In this document: one piece after another, positions 41,431 through 47,856 of the stretch
Layout of the letters: every line of letters begins with the position of its first letter
Position numbering within the stretch: position 1 is the first letter of the stretch
DNA from: Cohnella kolymensis
Lineage (GTDB): Bacteria > Bacillota > Bacilli > Paenibacillales > Paenibacillaceae
NCBI RefSeq assembly: GCF_000829465.1
Contig: NZ_JXAL01000016.1
Span: 124,001 to 188,000, forward strand
Length of the DNA stretch: 64,000 nt
Direction: 5' to 3'
The notes under the pieces: model-generated
What the model saw: the letters and a program-made list of their open reading frames with translations, nothing else
Told to the model about the DNA's origin: nothing
Database searches by the model: none
Program-made: the position numbers and the translations under genes

Positions 41431-41673
41431 TTACTGCCCCCATCTGTTATCCCATTCGCAACCTGTATCGCTGTATTGGCAATCTGCACGCTCTTTGTTC
41501 CATTGATCTATCTCGGCCTGTGTCGGGGTTCTCTTTACTTGCGGGTGGTCATTATTGAAGCCAAGCAAGACAGTGATACCCCACACAGACAAACCAATCA
41601 CAAGCAACACTAACACGCCTGTTATCGTTTTTTTAAAATCTTGTGAAAACGAATTTTCGTCATTCAACGCCAC
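41431..41673 (-). CDS. small membrane protein on the opposite strand (moron-like)
   Basis: GTG 41673 follows AGGAGAGTGA. The 80-residue product has one transmembrane segment (ITGVLVLLVIGLSVWGITVLL) and an outer part with two cysteines (CQYSDTGCEW). It is the only minus-strand gene in the late region and abuts the giant virion gene tail to tail. It is probably expressed from the lysogen. Confidence 0.7.
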   Translation of the reverse strand: MALNDENSFSQDFKKTITGVLVLLVIGLSVWGITVLLGFNNDHPQVKRTPTQAEIDQWNKERADCQYSDTGCEWDNRWGQ

Positions 41674-41807
41674 TCACTCTCCTATTACTACAGTATAATC
41701 GGTGAAGTACATGTTTAGACTAATTCGTGATCCTGCCGTTTCTTCCTTCAAGGGGCTCCATTTATGGGGCTCCTCTTTGTTTTGCTTAATTTAGGGGGTG
41801 TTGGAGC

Positions 41808-42059
41808 ATGGCAGAGGTTGAAGTCACAATGATAATCGAAATGAAAGAAGATATCGCCAGTATTAAATCAACGCTCAACACCATGGTAAACACCAACACC
41901 ACTGCTATGGAAGCCCTCCAATCATCCCGGTTTGCACATGATCGGCTTAACCGTATCGATAAGATTGTCTTTTGGGCGGGAACAACCGTTGTTGGTTCTA
42001 TCATTATTGCACTTATCGCATTCATTGTAGCGGGCGGCATAGCGCCTGGAAAGGACTAA
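41808..42059 (+). CDS. xhlA: XhlA-family (haemolysin XhlA-like) protein
   Basis: The 83-residue product has a heptad-like helix (MKEDIASIKSTLNTMVNTN, HDRLNRIDKIVFWAG) and one C-terminal transmembrane segment (GSIIIALIAFIVAGG), the layout of XhlA, which works with the holin in lysis. ATG 41808 follows GGGGGTG. Confidence 0.88.
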   Translation: MAEVEVTMIIEMKEDIASIKSTLNTMVNTNTTAMEALQSSRFAHDRLNRIDKIVFWAGTTVVGSIIIALIAFIVAGGIAPGKD

Positions 42060-42061
42060 TC

Positions 42062-42301
42062 ATGGACGAAAATTTCATTTTGCAATGTGCTGCTTTAGTG
42101 GCCGCTTATGTCGGTGTCGCCAAGAGTTTCGGCTTAGAGGAAAAGTGGACGCATCCAACAGCGTTACTCGTTGCGGCTGTATTTGTGCTTGTGCCGGGAT
42201 ACGTCCAAGATAAAATCACTCTAATCTCCATCATTGGACTCACCGCATCCGGGGCGTATCAGTACGTCAAAAAGCGGGAGGATGTCACCAGTGCCAAATA
42301 G
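42062..42301 (+). CDS. holin
   Basis: The 79-residue product has two hydrophobic helices (ILQCAALVAAYVGVAKSFG and ALLVAAVFVLVPGYV) with a third weaker one (ISIIGLTASGAYQYV) and a charged tail. It is followed, with overlap, by the amidase gene, so holin is the natural assignment. It forms the membrane lesion that releases or activates the endolysin. Confidence 0.82.
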   Translation: MDENFILQCAALVAAYVGVAKSFGLEEKWTHPTALLVAAVFVLVPGYVQDKITLISIIGLTASGAYQYVKKREDVTSAK

Positions 42302-42988
42302 ATGCACTTTAGCTGATTACATCGAACAGGTGCTAAAGCCCCTTGCTGCTTCCGGTCGAGTGAGATTCAGCGAGATCCATTGCCACGGCACATGGAAGCC
42401 CACAATAGCCGATTACAGACGCAACGGTGGGGATAAACTCATCACAGCTATGCGAAGGTCCATATGTCGCAGGGATGGTCGGACATCGCCCAGCACGCCA
42501 CTATAGACCCGGATGGATACATATGGAGTGGAAGAGACTTACTGACTCCTCCTGCGTCTGCAACGGGCTTTAACGACCCCGACAGTGACGGTGTGCATCC
42601 GTTTATGTTTGAGATGATTGGTAACTTTGATGCAGGGAAAGAGAAACTAGAAGGCGCACAATTAGCAACAGCAACGGGACTCTGCTTTGCGATCATGCAA
42701 CTATGGCGCAGAGGGAGCGATATGGTGAAGTTTCACCGCGAGTTTACCACGCTTAAAACATGCCCCGGCTCAGGGATTGATAAGAATGAGTTTGTGGCAG
42801 AAGTGGAGAAGCATGGGATAAAGGTGTCTGCGCCTTCTTCTGTTCGAGTGGTGGTCAACGGGAATCCTGTCACGGATTTCATCGAGAAGGATGGAAGGAT
42901 ATACGTACAATTAAAGGCGTTAGAGGATGCGCTAGGTGGGGATTTGAGATGGGATGTGGATACGAAAACTGCTTCTTTAAACATATGA
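42291..42988 (+). pseudogene. endolysin, N-acetylmuramoyl-L-alanine amidase, frameshifted
   Basis: GTG 42291 (GGGAGG upstream) opens CTLADYIEQVLKPLAASGRV and the Zn-ligand region EIHCHGTWKPTIADYRRNGG. At about 42,455 the frame must shift by one base to continue VHMSQGWSDIAQHATIDPDG, DGVHPFMFEMIGNFD and TTLKTCPGSGID. The C-terminus (VVVNGNPVTDF, GRIYVQLKALEDALGGDLRW, TKTASLNI) is a Cu-amine-oxidase-N/stalk-type cell-wall-binding domain. It is a close relative of the amidase at 1-514. A sequencing indel is possible. Confidence 0.88.
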
Positions 42989-42996
42989 AGCATTGT

Positions 42997-43030
42997 ACGG
43001 CTCGCGCTGATTCGGTCGTCTCGATGCACA
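42997..43030 (+). repeat. dispersed prophage element, copy g
   Basis: CGGCTCGCGCTGA then TTCGGTCGTCTCGATGCA. The first 21 bases equal copy a. It starts 9 bases after the endolysin stop and has no distal hairpin of its own. Confidence 0.75.
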
Positions 43031-43049
43031 CCATAAACCCATCAACACC

Positions 43050-43073
43050 GCCTCGAAAGAGGCTTTTTCTTTT
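43050..43073 (+). terminator. late-operon terminator
   Basis: GCCTC-GAAA-GAGGC followed by TTTTTCTTTT. Confidence 0.9.
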
Positions 43074-43084
43074 GTTCATTGCAT

Positions 43085-43113
43085 TATACAAATGTATAAC
43101 TTTATGGTATAAT
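43085..43113 (+). promoter_or_regulatory. moron promoter
   Basis: TATACA (43085-43090), 17-base spacer, then extended -10 TGGTATAAT (TATAAT at 43108-43113). It follows the late terminator directly, so the genes at 43,134-43,626 should be transcribed on their own, also in the lysogen. The -10 block TATGGTATAAT is the same as that of the HNH cassette promoter. Confidence 0.8.
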
Positions 43114-43133
43114 AAGGACAAGGGGGTGAAAAT

Positions 43134-43328
43134 ATGGGTTTTGATGTTGAGTACGATGGTAAGGTTTATCAAGATGGTATCTACACATGGCAATCCTGGG
43201 GACAGGAAATGTCCTCGGCATGTTATCTAAGAAATGACGGCAAGGTGTTTTATTTTCATCGAGAAGTGGATTCACATACACCACAATTTACAGAACTCTT
43301 AGGGGCTAAAGTGAGGTTTAAGAAATGA
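43134..43328 (+). CDS. moron protein, unknown function
   Basis: ATG 43134 follows AAGGGGGTG. The 64-residue product is beta-patterned (FDVEYDGKVYQDGIYTWQ, NDGKVFYFHREVDSH). It overlaps the next gene by 4 bases. No family recognised. Probably expressed in the lysogen from the promoter at 43,085. Confidence 0.65.
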   Translation: MGFDVEYDGKVYQDGIYTWQSWGQEMSSACYLRNDGKVFYFHREVDSHTPQFTELLGAKVRFKK

Positions 43329-43477
43329 AGGAGTACAAAAGAAAAAACGTCCCATTTGACCCGAACAATGAAGAAGAAAAGAAGCTGTACGAATGGTTGC
43401 AAAAGTTACCGCATGGCACGTTCGCTTCACAAACCAAAGCCTATTGGCTCAAAAAAATGAAGGAGGAAAAGAAATGA
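43325..43477 (+). CDS. 50-aa basic moron protein
   Basis: The start overlaps the previous stop. The product is strongly basic and helical at the end (YWLKKMKEEKK) with KKLYEWLQKLPHGTF. Its last codons encode the next ribosome-binding site (AAGGAGG). Function unknown. Confidence 0.55.
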   Translation: MKEYKRKNVPFDPNNEEEKKLYEWLQKLPHGTFASQTKAYWLKKMKEEKK

Positions 43478-43626
43478 ATGAGTATCTGTTAACCTACACT
43501 TATGAGGGCTACTCTTGCTATTCATGGTTTGAAAGTGAAGAAGAAATGAACGAGTATATTGAGGAACGCGGCGATAAAATAGTGGTCAATGAAAAAATGC
43601 ACATTATTTCAGCGATAGAACTTTAA
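43474..43626 (+). CDS. 50-aa acidic moron protein
   Basis: ATG 43474 follows AAGGAGGAAAAG and overlaps the previous stop. The product (YLLTYTYEGYSCYSWFESEE, MNEYIEERGDKIVVNEK) is acidic. With the basic neighbour it could form a pair; this is speculative. Confidence 0.55.
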   Translation: MNEYLLTYTYEGYSCYSWFESEEEMNEYIEERGDKIVVNEKMHIISAIEL

Positions 43627-43630
43627 TCCT

Positions 43631-43665
43631 TTGCGGTGAAACCGCCTTCGAGACGACCGCAATAC
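43631..43665 (-). repeat. dispersed prophage element, copy h
   Basis: On the minus strand the core is TGCGGTCGTCTCGAAGGC followed by a GCGGT-TTC-ACCGC hairpin. Compared with copy e, both sides of the stem have changed (C-G to T-A), which keeps pairing. It lies right after the moron genes; the CGGCT part is missing. Confidence 0.75.
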
Positions 43666-43687
43666 TTACATTTTAAAAAGCTATTAA

Positions 43688-43879
43688 TCAACAAGGGCTA
43701 ACTCTTAACTTTACGTTGATGATCTCACCACGCTTGTAATTATCGTTACCTTCCACAACAATACATTTAAAGCCATTTTCCAATTCTTCGTCAATAGCTA
43801 AGACAACAACCCTTAATTTCTGAGTTTGCAAATCGAGAGTGTAACCTTTCATATCAAATTCTTGCGTTAAATTGATCAT
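43688..43879 (-). CDS. small phage protein, unknown function
   Basis: ATG 43879 follows AAGGAGGATAATTG. The 63-residue product is beta-patterned (YTLDLQTQKLRVVVLAIDEE, CIVVEGNDNYKRGEIINVKL). It is the last gene of the right-end minus-strand operon. Repeat copy i fills the gap upstream. Confidence 0.62.
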   Translation of the reverse strand: MINLTQEFDMKGYTLDLQTQKLRVVVLAIDEELENGFKCIVVEGNDNYKRGEIINVKLRVSPC

Positions 43880-43908
43880 TCAATTATCCTCCTTGCGAGG
43901 TTTACTTT

Positions 43909-43960
43909 TGCGCGTTAGCGCCTTCGATTCGACCGAACTACTTAACGAAGTGGTAGCCGA
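43909..43960 (-). repeat. dispersed prophage element, copy i
   Basis: On the minus strand: CGGCTACCACTTCGTTAAG (as in copy b), core TTCGGTCGAATCGAAGGC, then a GCGC/GCGC hairpin. It is about 20 bases upstream of the AAGGAGG of the gene at 43,879. Confidence 0.85.
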
Positions 43961-43965
43961 CAAAG

Positions 43966-44154
43966 TTACCACTTCCATTTCCTCTCCGCTTCATCTAATA
44001 CATCACAGAAATCATCCACATTGATTCGCCCGTTTGGTAATGGCTTAACTTGCTCATCAACCCACGCCCACTTTTTCTCCAGCCTTATATCGCTGATCTT
44101 ATCATAGAGGAACACTCCAACTAACGCGACTGAACCTAATATAATGATGCTCAT
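43966..44154 (-). CDS. small membrane-anchored protein
   Basis: The 62-residue product has an N-terminal transmembrane segment (SIIILGSVALVGVFLY) and a charged C-terminal part (INVDDFCDVLDEAERKWKW). ATG 44154 follows TAGGAGG. It lies downstream of the replication-relaxation-like gene. Function unknown. Confidence 0.65.
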   Translation of the reverse strand: MSIIILGSVALVGVFLYDKISDIRLEKKWAWVDEQVKPLPNGRINVDDFCDVLDEAERKWKW

Positions 44155-44164
44155 GTTGAACCTC

Positions 44165-44797
44165 CTATTTAAACTCCCTACATACGATGAGATCCCTTCC
44201 AGTTATTGAAAACCCATTCCTCACAATATCCGGTGACTGAGATGAGATACATAGAAACTGAGGCAGGATAATCTTAGGTGACCACGTTTGAAACGCGGCA
44301 GAGTGGAAGTAATTACGGCTAAAGTAAAGGTTATATGCCTTCCACTTTCCCGCCCATCGTTTCGCCGTTAATTTAGTGCGCTGCAATTCGCATACATAAA
44401 CTTTCTTTTGATACACAAACACACAGTCGGGATTCCACACATAGGGCTTTCCCAGGTGTTCAAATCTCTCCACCGGCTCATACAGCCAATACTTCGGTTT
44501 AAGGTTAAAGTATAGGTCAATCACACTCAGCGCATGGTCAAGGTCAGTCGGGAACCTCGTCGGTGTAGCCTGCTGCAACTTTCTGCCTCTCTTTGTGAGA
44601 AACCAAATCTTCGCGTGACCGTGGTATTTCCATCCCACCAACTTTTCCTTTTCCATCTCCCTTAGAACCTTGGACGCTTTCTTTTGCGGATCGAGCGAAT
44701 TGTTCAGGCTCGAGAGTTGTTTGGTTGTTGCTATGGGGACTCGAGTCAGGCAGATCAATATAGACTCTTTGTGGTTCACTACGCTGAGAACTTCCAT
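44165..44797 (-). CDS. replication-relaxation-like winged-helix protein
   Basis: ATG 44797 has GTGGAGGT 7 bases upstream. The 210-residue protein begins with a winged-helix (ILICLTRVPIATTKQLSSL, KASKVLREMEKEKLVGWKY, AKIWFLTKRGRKL). An alpha/beta domain follows (NPDCVFVYQKKVYVCELQRT) as in the replication-relaxation family of mobile elements. Its first 85 codons overlap, in another frame, the 3' end of the FtsK-like gene (254 bp). In other elements this family accompanies FtsK/TcpA-type proteins. Confidence 0.78.
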   Translation of the reverse strand: MEVLSVVNHKESILICLTRVPIATTKQLSSLNNSLDPQKKASKVLREMEKEKLVGWKYHGHAKIWFLTKRGRKLQQATPTRFPTDLDHALSVIDLYFNLKPKYWLYEPVERFEHLGKPYVWNPDCVFVYQKKVYVCELQRTKLTAKRWAGKWKAYNLYFSRNYFHSAAFQTWSPKIILPQFLCISSQSPDIVRNGFSITGRDLIVCREFK

Positions 44798-45800
44798 GGT
44801 GCAGAACCTCCACTTTAAGCGGGGCTAGAAAGGCATCCCATTCCCAATCTTTCTCACCTATAAATGGCGTTTGCATGGTGTAAATGCGATCACCGCGAAA
44901 AATACATCTTCCTGGCGTTGCTATACTTATGCGTTCTGCACCCGTTTCCCCAAGGATCACCTTGCTTTCATAGCCGTAATTGGTACGGAATCCTAATGCC
45001 CCTTCAACGTTTGCTTTCACCTGCCCGTTGACGATGTTATTGTTCGGCTTTTGTGTGCAGTATAAGAGGAACACTTTGGACTCTCTGCCTTTCTGCGATA
45101 ACGCCCCGCAAGTGTCATCACAAAACTGCGCAAAACCCTTCGCTTTTCCTGAGTACGTTTTTGGCGCAATAAAAGCGGCCTCGTCTACAATCACCACATA
45201 CGGTTTAAACGTGTCGGTTAAACTTCTATCCCGCGCACGAACAATCATGTCCTCACGGCGGTCTAACTCCACCATCGCTTCATGGAGCATATCCGCTGCA
45301 TCCTCTAAATTCTTCGCCACTTCCACGTTACGGAAAATCTCAAACGGCAGGAAAGAATACTTCTTCATATCCACTATTTTAATGGTCGCACTCATACGGA
45401 TTAACTGATACAGAAGGAACCGCAGTTCCATCGTCTTTCCACCACCGGAAGCCCCGCCAATTAATAAGTGCATGAGCTTAAAATAAACAGGATTAAACAG
45501 CCGATCATACCCCATTAAAAGCCGATCGTATTTCAAGTCACTTTCCTTGAATTTGAGTTGCTTCGGGTAATCCTTTTCCACCACTCGCACAATAACTGCC
45601 CCGCCTCGGTCGATGAGTTCAACTGGCGCTCCTACAGCCGCGACAAGGGCATCTATACGCTTCTCAATGTCGGACGGGCATTTACCCATTGGCAGACGGT
45701 AGGCATGCTCAGAACCGCATGTGACGAGCCTAGAATCAATGTAACTGAAACCATCCGCAATCTTATTCAGCGCCAAATAGAGTTTTTTATGAATACGCAT
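44544..45800 (-). CDS. FtsK/SpoIIIE (TcpA-like) DNA translocase
   Basis: ATG 45800 follows GTAAGGAGG. The 418-residue product has the ATPase domain with Walker A LLIGGASGGGKTMEL (near residue 115), IKIVDMKK, Walker B YVVIVDEAAFI and LLYCTQKPNNNIVNG. Its last ~85 residues (after FLAPLKVEVLHHG) are low-complexity, Ser/Gln/Glu/Lys-rich, and lie over the start of the winged-helix gene. Such translocases move double-stranded DNA in conjugative elements and some phages. No transmembrane part is seen. Confidence 0.9.
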   Translation of the reverse strand: MRIHKKLYLALNKIADGFSYIDSRLVTCGSEHAYRLPMGKCPSDIEKRIDALVAAVGAPVELIDRGGAVIVRVVEKDYPKQLKFKESDLKYDRLLMGYDRLFNPVYFKLMHLLIGGASGGGKTMELRFLLYQLIRMSATIKIVDMKKYSFLPFEIFRNVEVAKNLEDAADMLHEAMVELDRREDMIVRARDRSLTDTFKPYVVIVDEAAFIAPKTYSGKAKGFAQFCDDTCGALSQKGRESKVFLLYCTQKPNNNIVNGQVKANVEGALGFRTNYGYESKVILGETGAERISIATPGRCIFRGDRIYTMQTPFIGEKDWEWDAFLAPLKVEVLHHGSSQRSEPQRVYIDLPDSSPHSNNQTTLEPEQFARSAKESVQGSKGDGKGKVGGMEIPRSREDLVSHKERQKVAAGYTDEVPD

Positions 45801-45867
45801 AGTAACCTCCTTACAAGGATCTGCGATAGAACAGCTTGAACAACGGTTGAGAGAGAGAGAGAACAAG

Positions 45868-46191
45868 CTATGAGGCAGTCACCGCTTGAACATCGCAGGT
45901 TGTCAGAATTGTCCGTAGTTCACCAGCTTCATCAACTCCGAGCCGTAACGAGCGAAAAAACATCGTACCCCATACAAATCCTCCGCCTACCCACCAACTA
46001 ATGACCACGAACCCGAGCAGCGCGACATTGATCGCTAAAAGATTGTGCAGAACCTTGTGCCACCACTCTGCTTTAATCTGCTCCCTAACTTCATCGAACA
46101 CAGTGCCTTGCACCGGCTTATCATCGTCGAAATCGAAGCGAGAACGGATGTTGATGCGCGGCAACGGTTGATCGTTTTCGTACACGTTCAT
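45868..46191 (-). CDS. membrane protein upstream of the translocase
   Basis: ATG 46191 is preferred (GGAGGGAG upstream). The 107-residue product starts with an acidic part (FDFDDDKPVQGTVFDEVRE), has one or two hydrophobic segments (LLAINVALLGFVVISWWVGGGFVWG), and a short tail. It may anchor the translocase encoded next, which lacks its own membrane segment. Start overlaps the previous stop. Confidence 0.68.
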   Translation of the reverse strand: MNVYENDQPLPRINIRSRFDFDDDKPVQGTVFDEVREQIKAEWWHKVLHNLLAINVALLGFVVISWWVGGGFVWGTMFFRSLRLGVDEAGELRTILTTCDVQAVTAS

Positions 46192-46331
46192 TTCTTGCCA
46201 CTCCCTCCACATGATGAGCAGGTTTTATTGACCCAGCAGCCATTCTCCAATTCACGCACTTTGCCGTTACCGCCACAGTTTGAGCAGCTATCTGGACGTT
46301 TCGCCCATTCCTCGTTAGTGATCCAACTCAT
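46188..46331 (-). CDS. 47-aa DnaJ-type zinc-finger protein
   Basis: ATG 46331 follows GAGGAGGTGG. The product has two CxxCGGxG motifs (CSNCGGNG and CSSCGGSG) as in the zinc domain of DnaJ, separated by about 18 residues. It overlaps both neighbours by 4 bases. Probably a small metal-binding adaptor. Confidence 0.72.
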   Translation of the reverse strand: MSWITNEEWAKRPDSCSNCGGNGKVRELENGCWVNKTCSSCGGSGKK

Positions 46332-46552
46332 TTCGCCACCTCCTCGGTCATATCATCTATCGCTTCTATTTCAATAACTCGAAGGTATTTGCGCCATTTC
46401 AAGATGACTTTATCTCTTCCACTACGAAAGTATTTCCATTCGCAATTAAGCAGTTTTTCAAACGAAATAGGTTCAACGCACTCGTCTGGAATTTCGTAGT
46501 AGCCCGAGAAAAAGTATTTCCAGTTAATTACTTCAAAATATACACATCTCAT
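46328..46552 (-). CDS. small phage protein, unknown function
   Basis: The 74-residue product (VYFEVINWKYFFSGYYEIPD, LNCEWKYFRSGRDKVILKW) is aromatic-rich with an acidic end. It overlaps both neighbouring genes by 4 bases in the minus-strand operon. No family recognised. Confidence 0.65.
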   Translation of the reverse strand: MRCVYFEVINWKYFFSGYYEIPDECVEPISFEKLLNCEWKYFRSGRDKVILKWRKYLRVIEIEAIDDMTEEVAK

Positions 46553-46722
46553 TTGAGCGCCTCCAGTCGCTGCTCGATGTGCGTCAATCGGTCGGTTAAA
46601 ACAGCTTTAATGGACTCTTGATGCTGACCCTTTTCGAGTTGCGTTTTTACGTCCATTAACATGCGAATGTAACCGAGTTTCATTGCTTCAGTGTCGAGGA
46701 AACCATTAGATTTTTTACCCAT
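46549..46722 (-). CDS. first gene of right-end operon, helical protein
   Basis: ATG 46722 follows CAGGAGGCG; the longer frame to 46,830 crosses attR into cpaF and is not the phage gene. The 57-residue product is basic and helical (MKLGYIRMLMDVKTQLEKGQ, LTDRLTHIEQRLEALK). Only about 40 bp separate it from the attR core, so its promoter must lie in that gap or in the chromosome. It is a weak candidate for an excision factor by position only. Confidence 0.6.
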   Translation of the reverse strand: MGKKSNGFLDTEAMKLGYIRMLMDVKTQLEKGQHQESIKAVLTDRLTHIEQRLEALK

Positions 46723-46742
46723 GTTGTCGCCTCCTGTAAAAA

Positions 46743-46787
46743 TCAATCTTATACCTAATATGCACGATAGTAGCTTATCCACCGGCC
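46743..46787. other. attR, right prophage-chromosome junction (core CACGA 46763-46767)
   Basis: From CAC at 46763 the frame reads into conserved CpaF (SSLSTGHSNGTRDMISRLETMV); left of it the sequence is phage. The same core at 5686-5690 lies at the same codon position, so recombination between them is frame-neutral for cpaF. Confidence 0.88.
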
Positions 46788-47119
46788 ATTCTAACGGAAC
46801 CAGGGATATGATTTCCCGATTGGAGACCATGGTGCTTAGTGGAGCCGACCTGCCGGTGACGGTCGTCCGTCGGCAAATCGCTTCCGCGGTTGATGTCGTC
46901 GTTCATTTAAGCCGCTTCCGTGATTCTGCCCGCCGGGTGGCGGAGATTGCTGAAGTGAAAGGAGTGAAGGATGGTGAGGTTCAGCTTAGTACCTTGTTCC
47001 GTTTTGAAGAACGGGACGAAGTGCATGGACGGATCGTAGGGCAATTGGAGCGAGTCGAACCGCTCCACAATTTAAACAAGCTTAAGCACGCCGGACTTCT
47101 TAGGGAGCTAAGGGCATGA
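46763..47119 (+). CDS. cpaF: CpaF/TadA secretion ATPase, 3' part (gene split by prophage)
   Basis: These 118 codons complete the ATPase begun at 4801: the His box STGHSNGTRDMISRLETMV, RQIASAVDVVVHLSRFRDSARRV (arginine-rich contact region) and the last beta strands (FRFEERDEVHGRIVG). Joined at the CACGA core the whole protein has 413 residues, normal for CpaF. In the lysogen there is no cpaF start signal; an in-frame ATG at 46691 lies in phage DNA without a good RBS. The stop overlaps the tadB start. Confidence 0.93.
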   Translation, partial: HDSSLSTGHSNGTRDMISRLETMVLSGADLPVTVVRRQIASAVDVVVHLSRFRDSARRVAEIAEVKGVKDGEVQLSTLFRFEERDEVHGRIVGQLERVEPLHNLNKLKHAGLLRELRA

Positions 47120-47856
47120 CGGACTACCGGGTTTATCACCTTACAAAGGGCCAGAGGTTGTGGGCGATCTGTCTGGGTTGTTTCTTCTGTTTTGCCGGCG
47201 TGTGGCTCATGTACCGCCATGTTTGGATTGCGCTGACAGCGGCAGCGCTTGGGCTGCTCTATCCCCGCCATTATGCGAAGCGCATGGCTCAGAAGCGCAG
47301 GAATAGATTGAGGCAAGAATTCAAAGAAGCGCTTCACGCCCTGTCATCGCTGCTCGCTGCGGGACGATCCGTGGAGAATGCATTCCTTACCTTGGAGCAA
47401 GAACTTATTGTTCTAATCGGCGATTCTCGCTCAGATTTAATGATGGAATTACGTGTGATTGCGAATCGAATGCATAACGGCGAGACGTTGGAAGTTCCGC
47501 TTCAGGATCTTGCACGTCGTTCCGACTTGGAGGAGGTGAGGAATTTCACGGATGTGATCACCATTTGTAAAAGATCGGGTGGAGATTTAGTGGAAGTCGT
47601 CAGAAGAACCTCACAGCTGATCGGGGAGAAACTCGACATGGAACTTGAAGTGTCGGTATTGATTGCGCAGAAAAAATTCGAATCCCGGATCATGATGGGA
47701 ATGCCTTTTGCATTTGTAGGAGCGCTGGGTTTTTTTGCCGGAGATTATATGCAGCCGCTCCATCAAGGAGCAGGATGGCTCCTGTTGACCGTATGCTTGC
47801 TGCTCTTGTCAGTATGCTGCTGGTGGATGTTCCGCATTATGGACATCAAGATATGA
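47116..47856 (+). CDS. tadB: Tad pilus inner-membrane platform protein TadB
   Basis: The 246-residue protein has hydrophobic segments near residues 13-45, a T2SSF domain (FKEALHALSSLLAAGRSVENAF, LEEVRNFTDVITICKRSGGDLVEVV), and two C-terminal transmembrane helices. It forms the platform on which CpaF drives pilin assembly. It overlaps both neighbours by 4 bases. In the lysogen it is cut off from the Tad promoter by 41 kb. Confidence 0.92.
   Translation: MTDYRVYHLTKGQRLWAICLGCFFCFAGVWLMYRHVWIALTAAALGLLYPRHYAKRMAQKRRNRLRQEFKEALHALSSLLAAGRSVENAFLTLEQELIVLIGDSRSDLMMELRVIANRMHNGETLEVPLQDLARRSDLEEVRNFTDVITICKRSGGDLVEVVRRTSQLIGEKLDMELEVSVLIAQKKFESRIMMGMPFAFVGALGFFAGDYMQPLHQGAGWLLLTVCLLLLSVCCWWMFRIMDIKI

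Larger units (their letters stand above)
5691..46767. mobile_element. prophage, 41,077 bp, serine-integrase type, inserted in cpaF
   Basis: Everything between the two CACGA cores is phage-derived: integrase at the left edge, lysogeny switch, replication genes, terminases, portal, scaffold, capsid, tail-like genes, holin and amidase, then a moron region. The host gene cpaF is split at the junctions and would be rejoined in frame by excision. No tape-measure or tail-tube gene is visible, so a podovirus-like particle is inferred. Several genes carry single-base frameshifts, so inducibility cannot be judged from the sequence alone. Confidence 0.95.

Noticed and set aside
41740..41790. Repeated GGGGCTCC near T-rich stretch as a terminator
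   Set aside because: The two GGGGCTCC copies are direct, not inverted; only a weak CTCCA/TGGGG hairpin is possible.
42464..42988. Amidase starting at the internal ATG 42464 as the full gene
   Set aside because: The upstream frame from GTG 42291 holds the Zn-ligand half of the same domain and a proper RBS; a one-base shift explains the break better.
46691..47119. Complete separate gene starting at ATG 46691
   Set aside because: Its first 24 codons are phage DNA without an RBS; the rest is the 3' part of cpaF.
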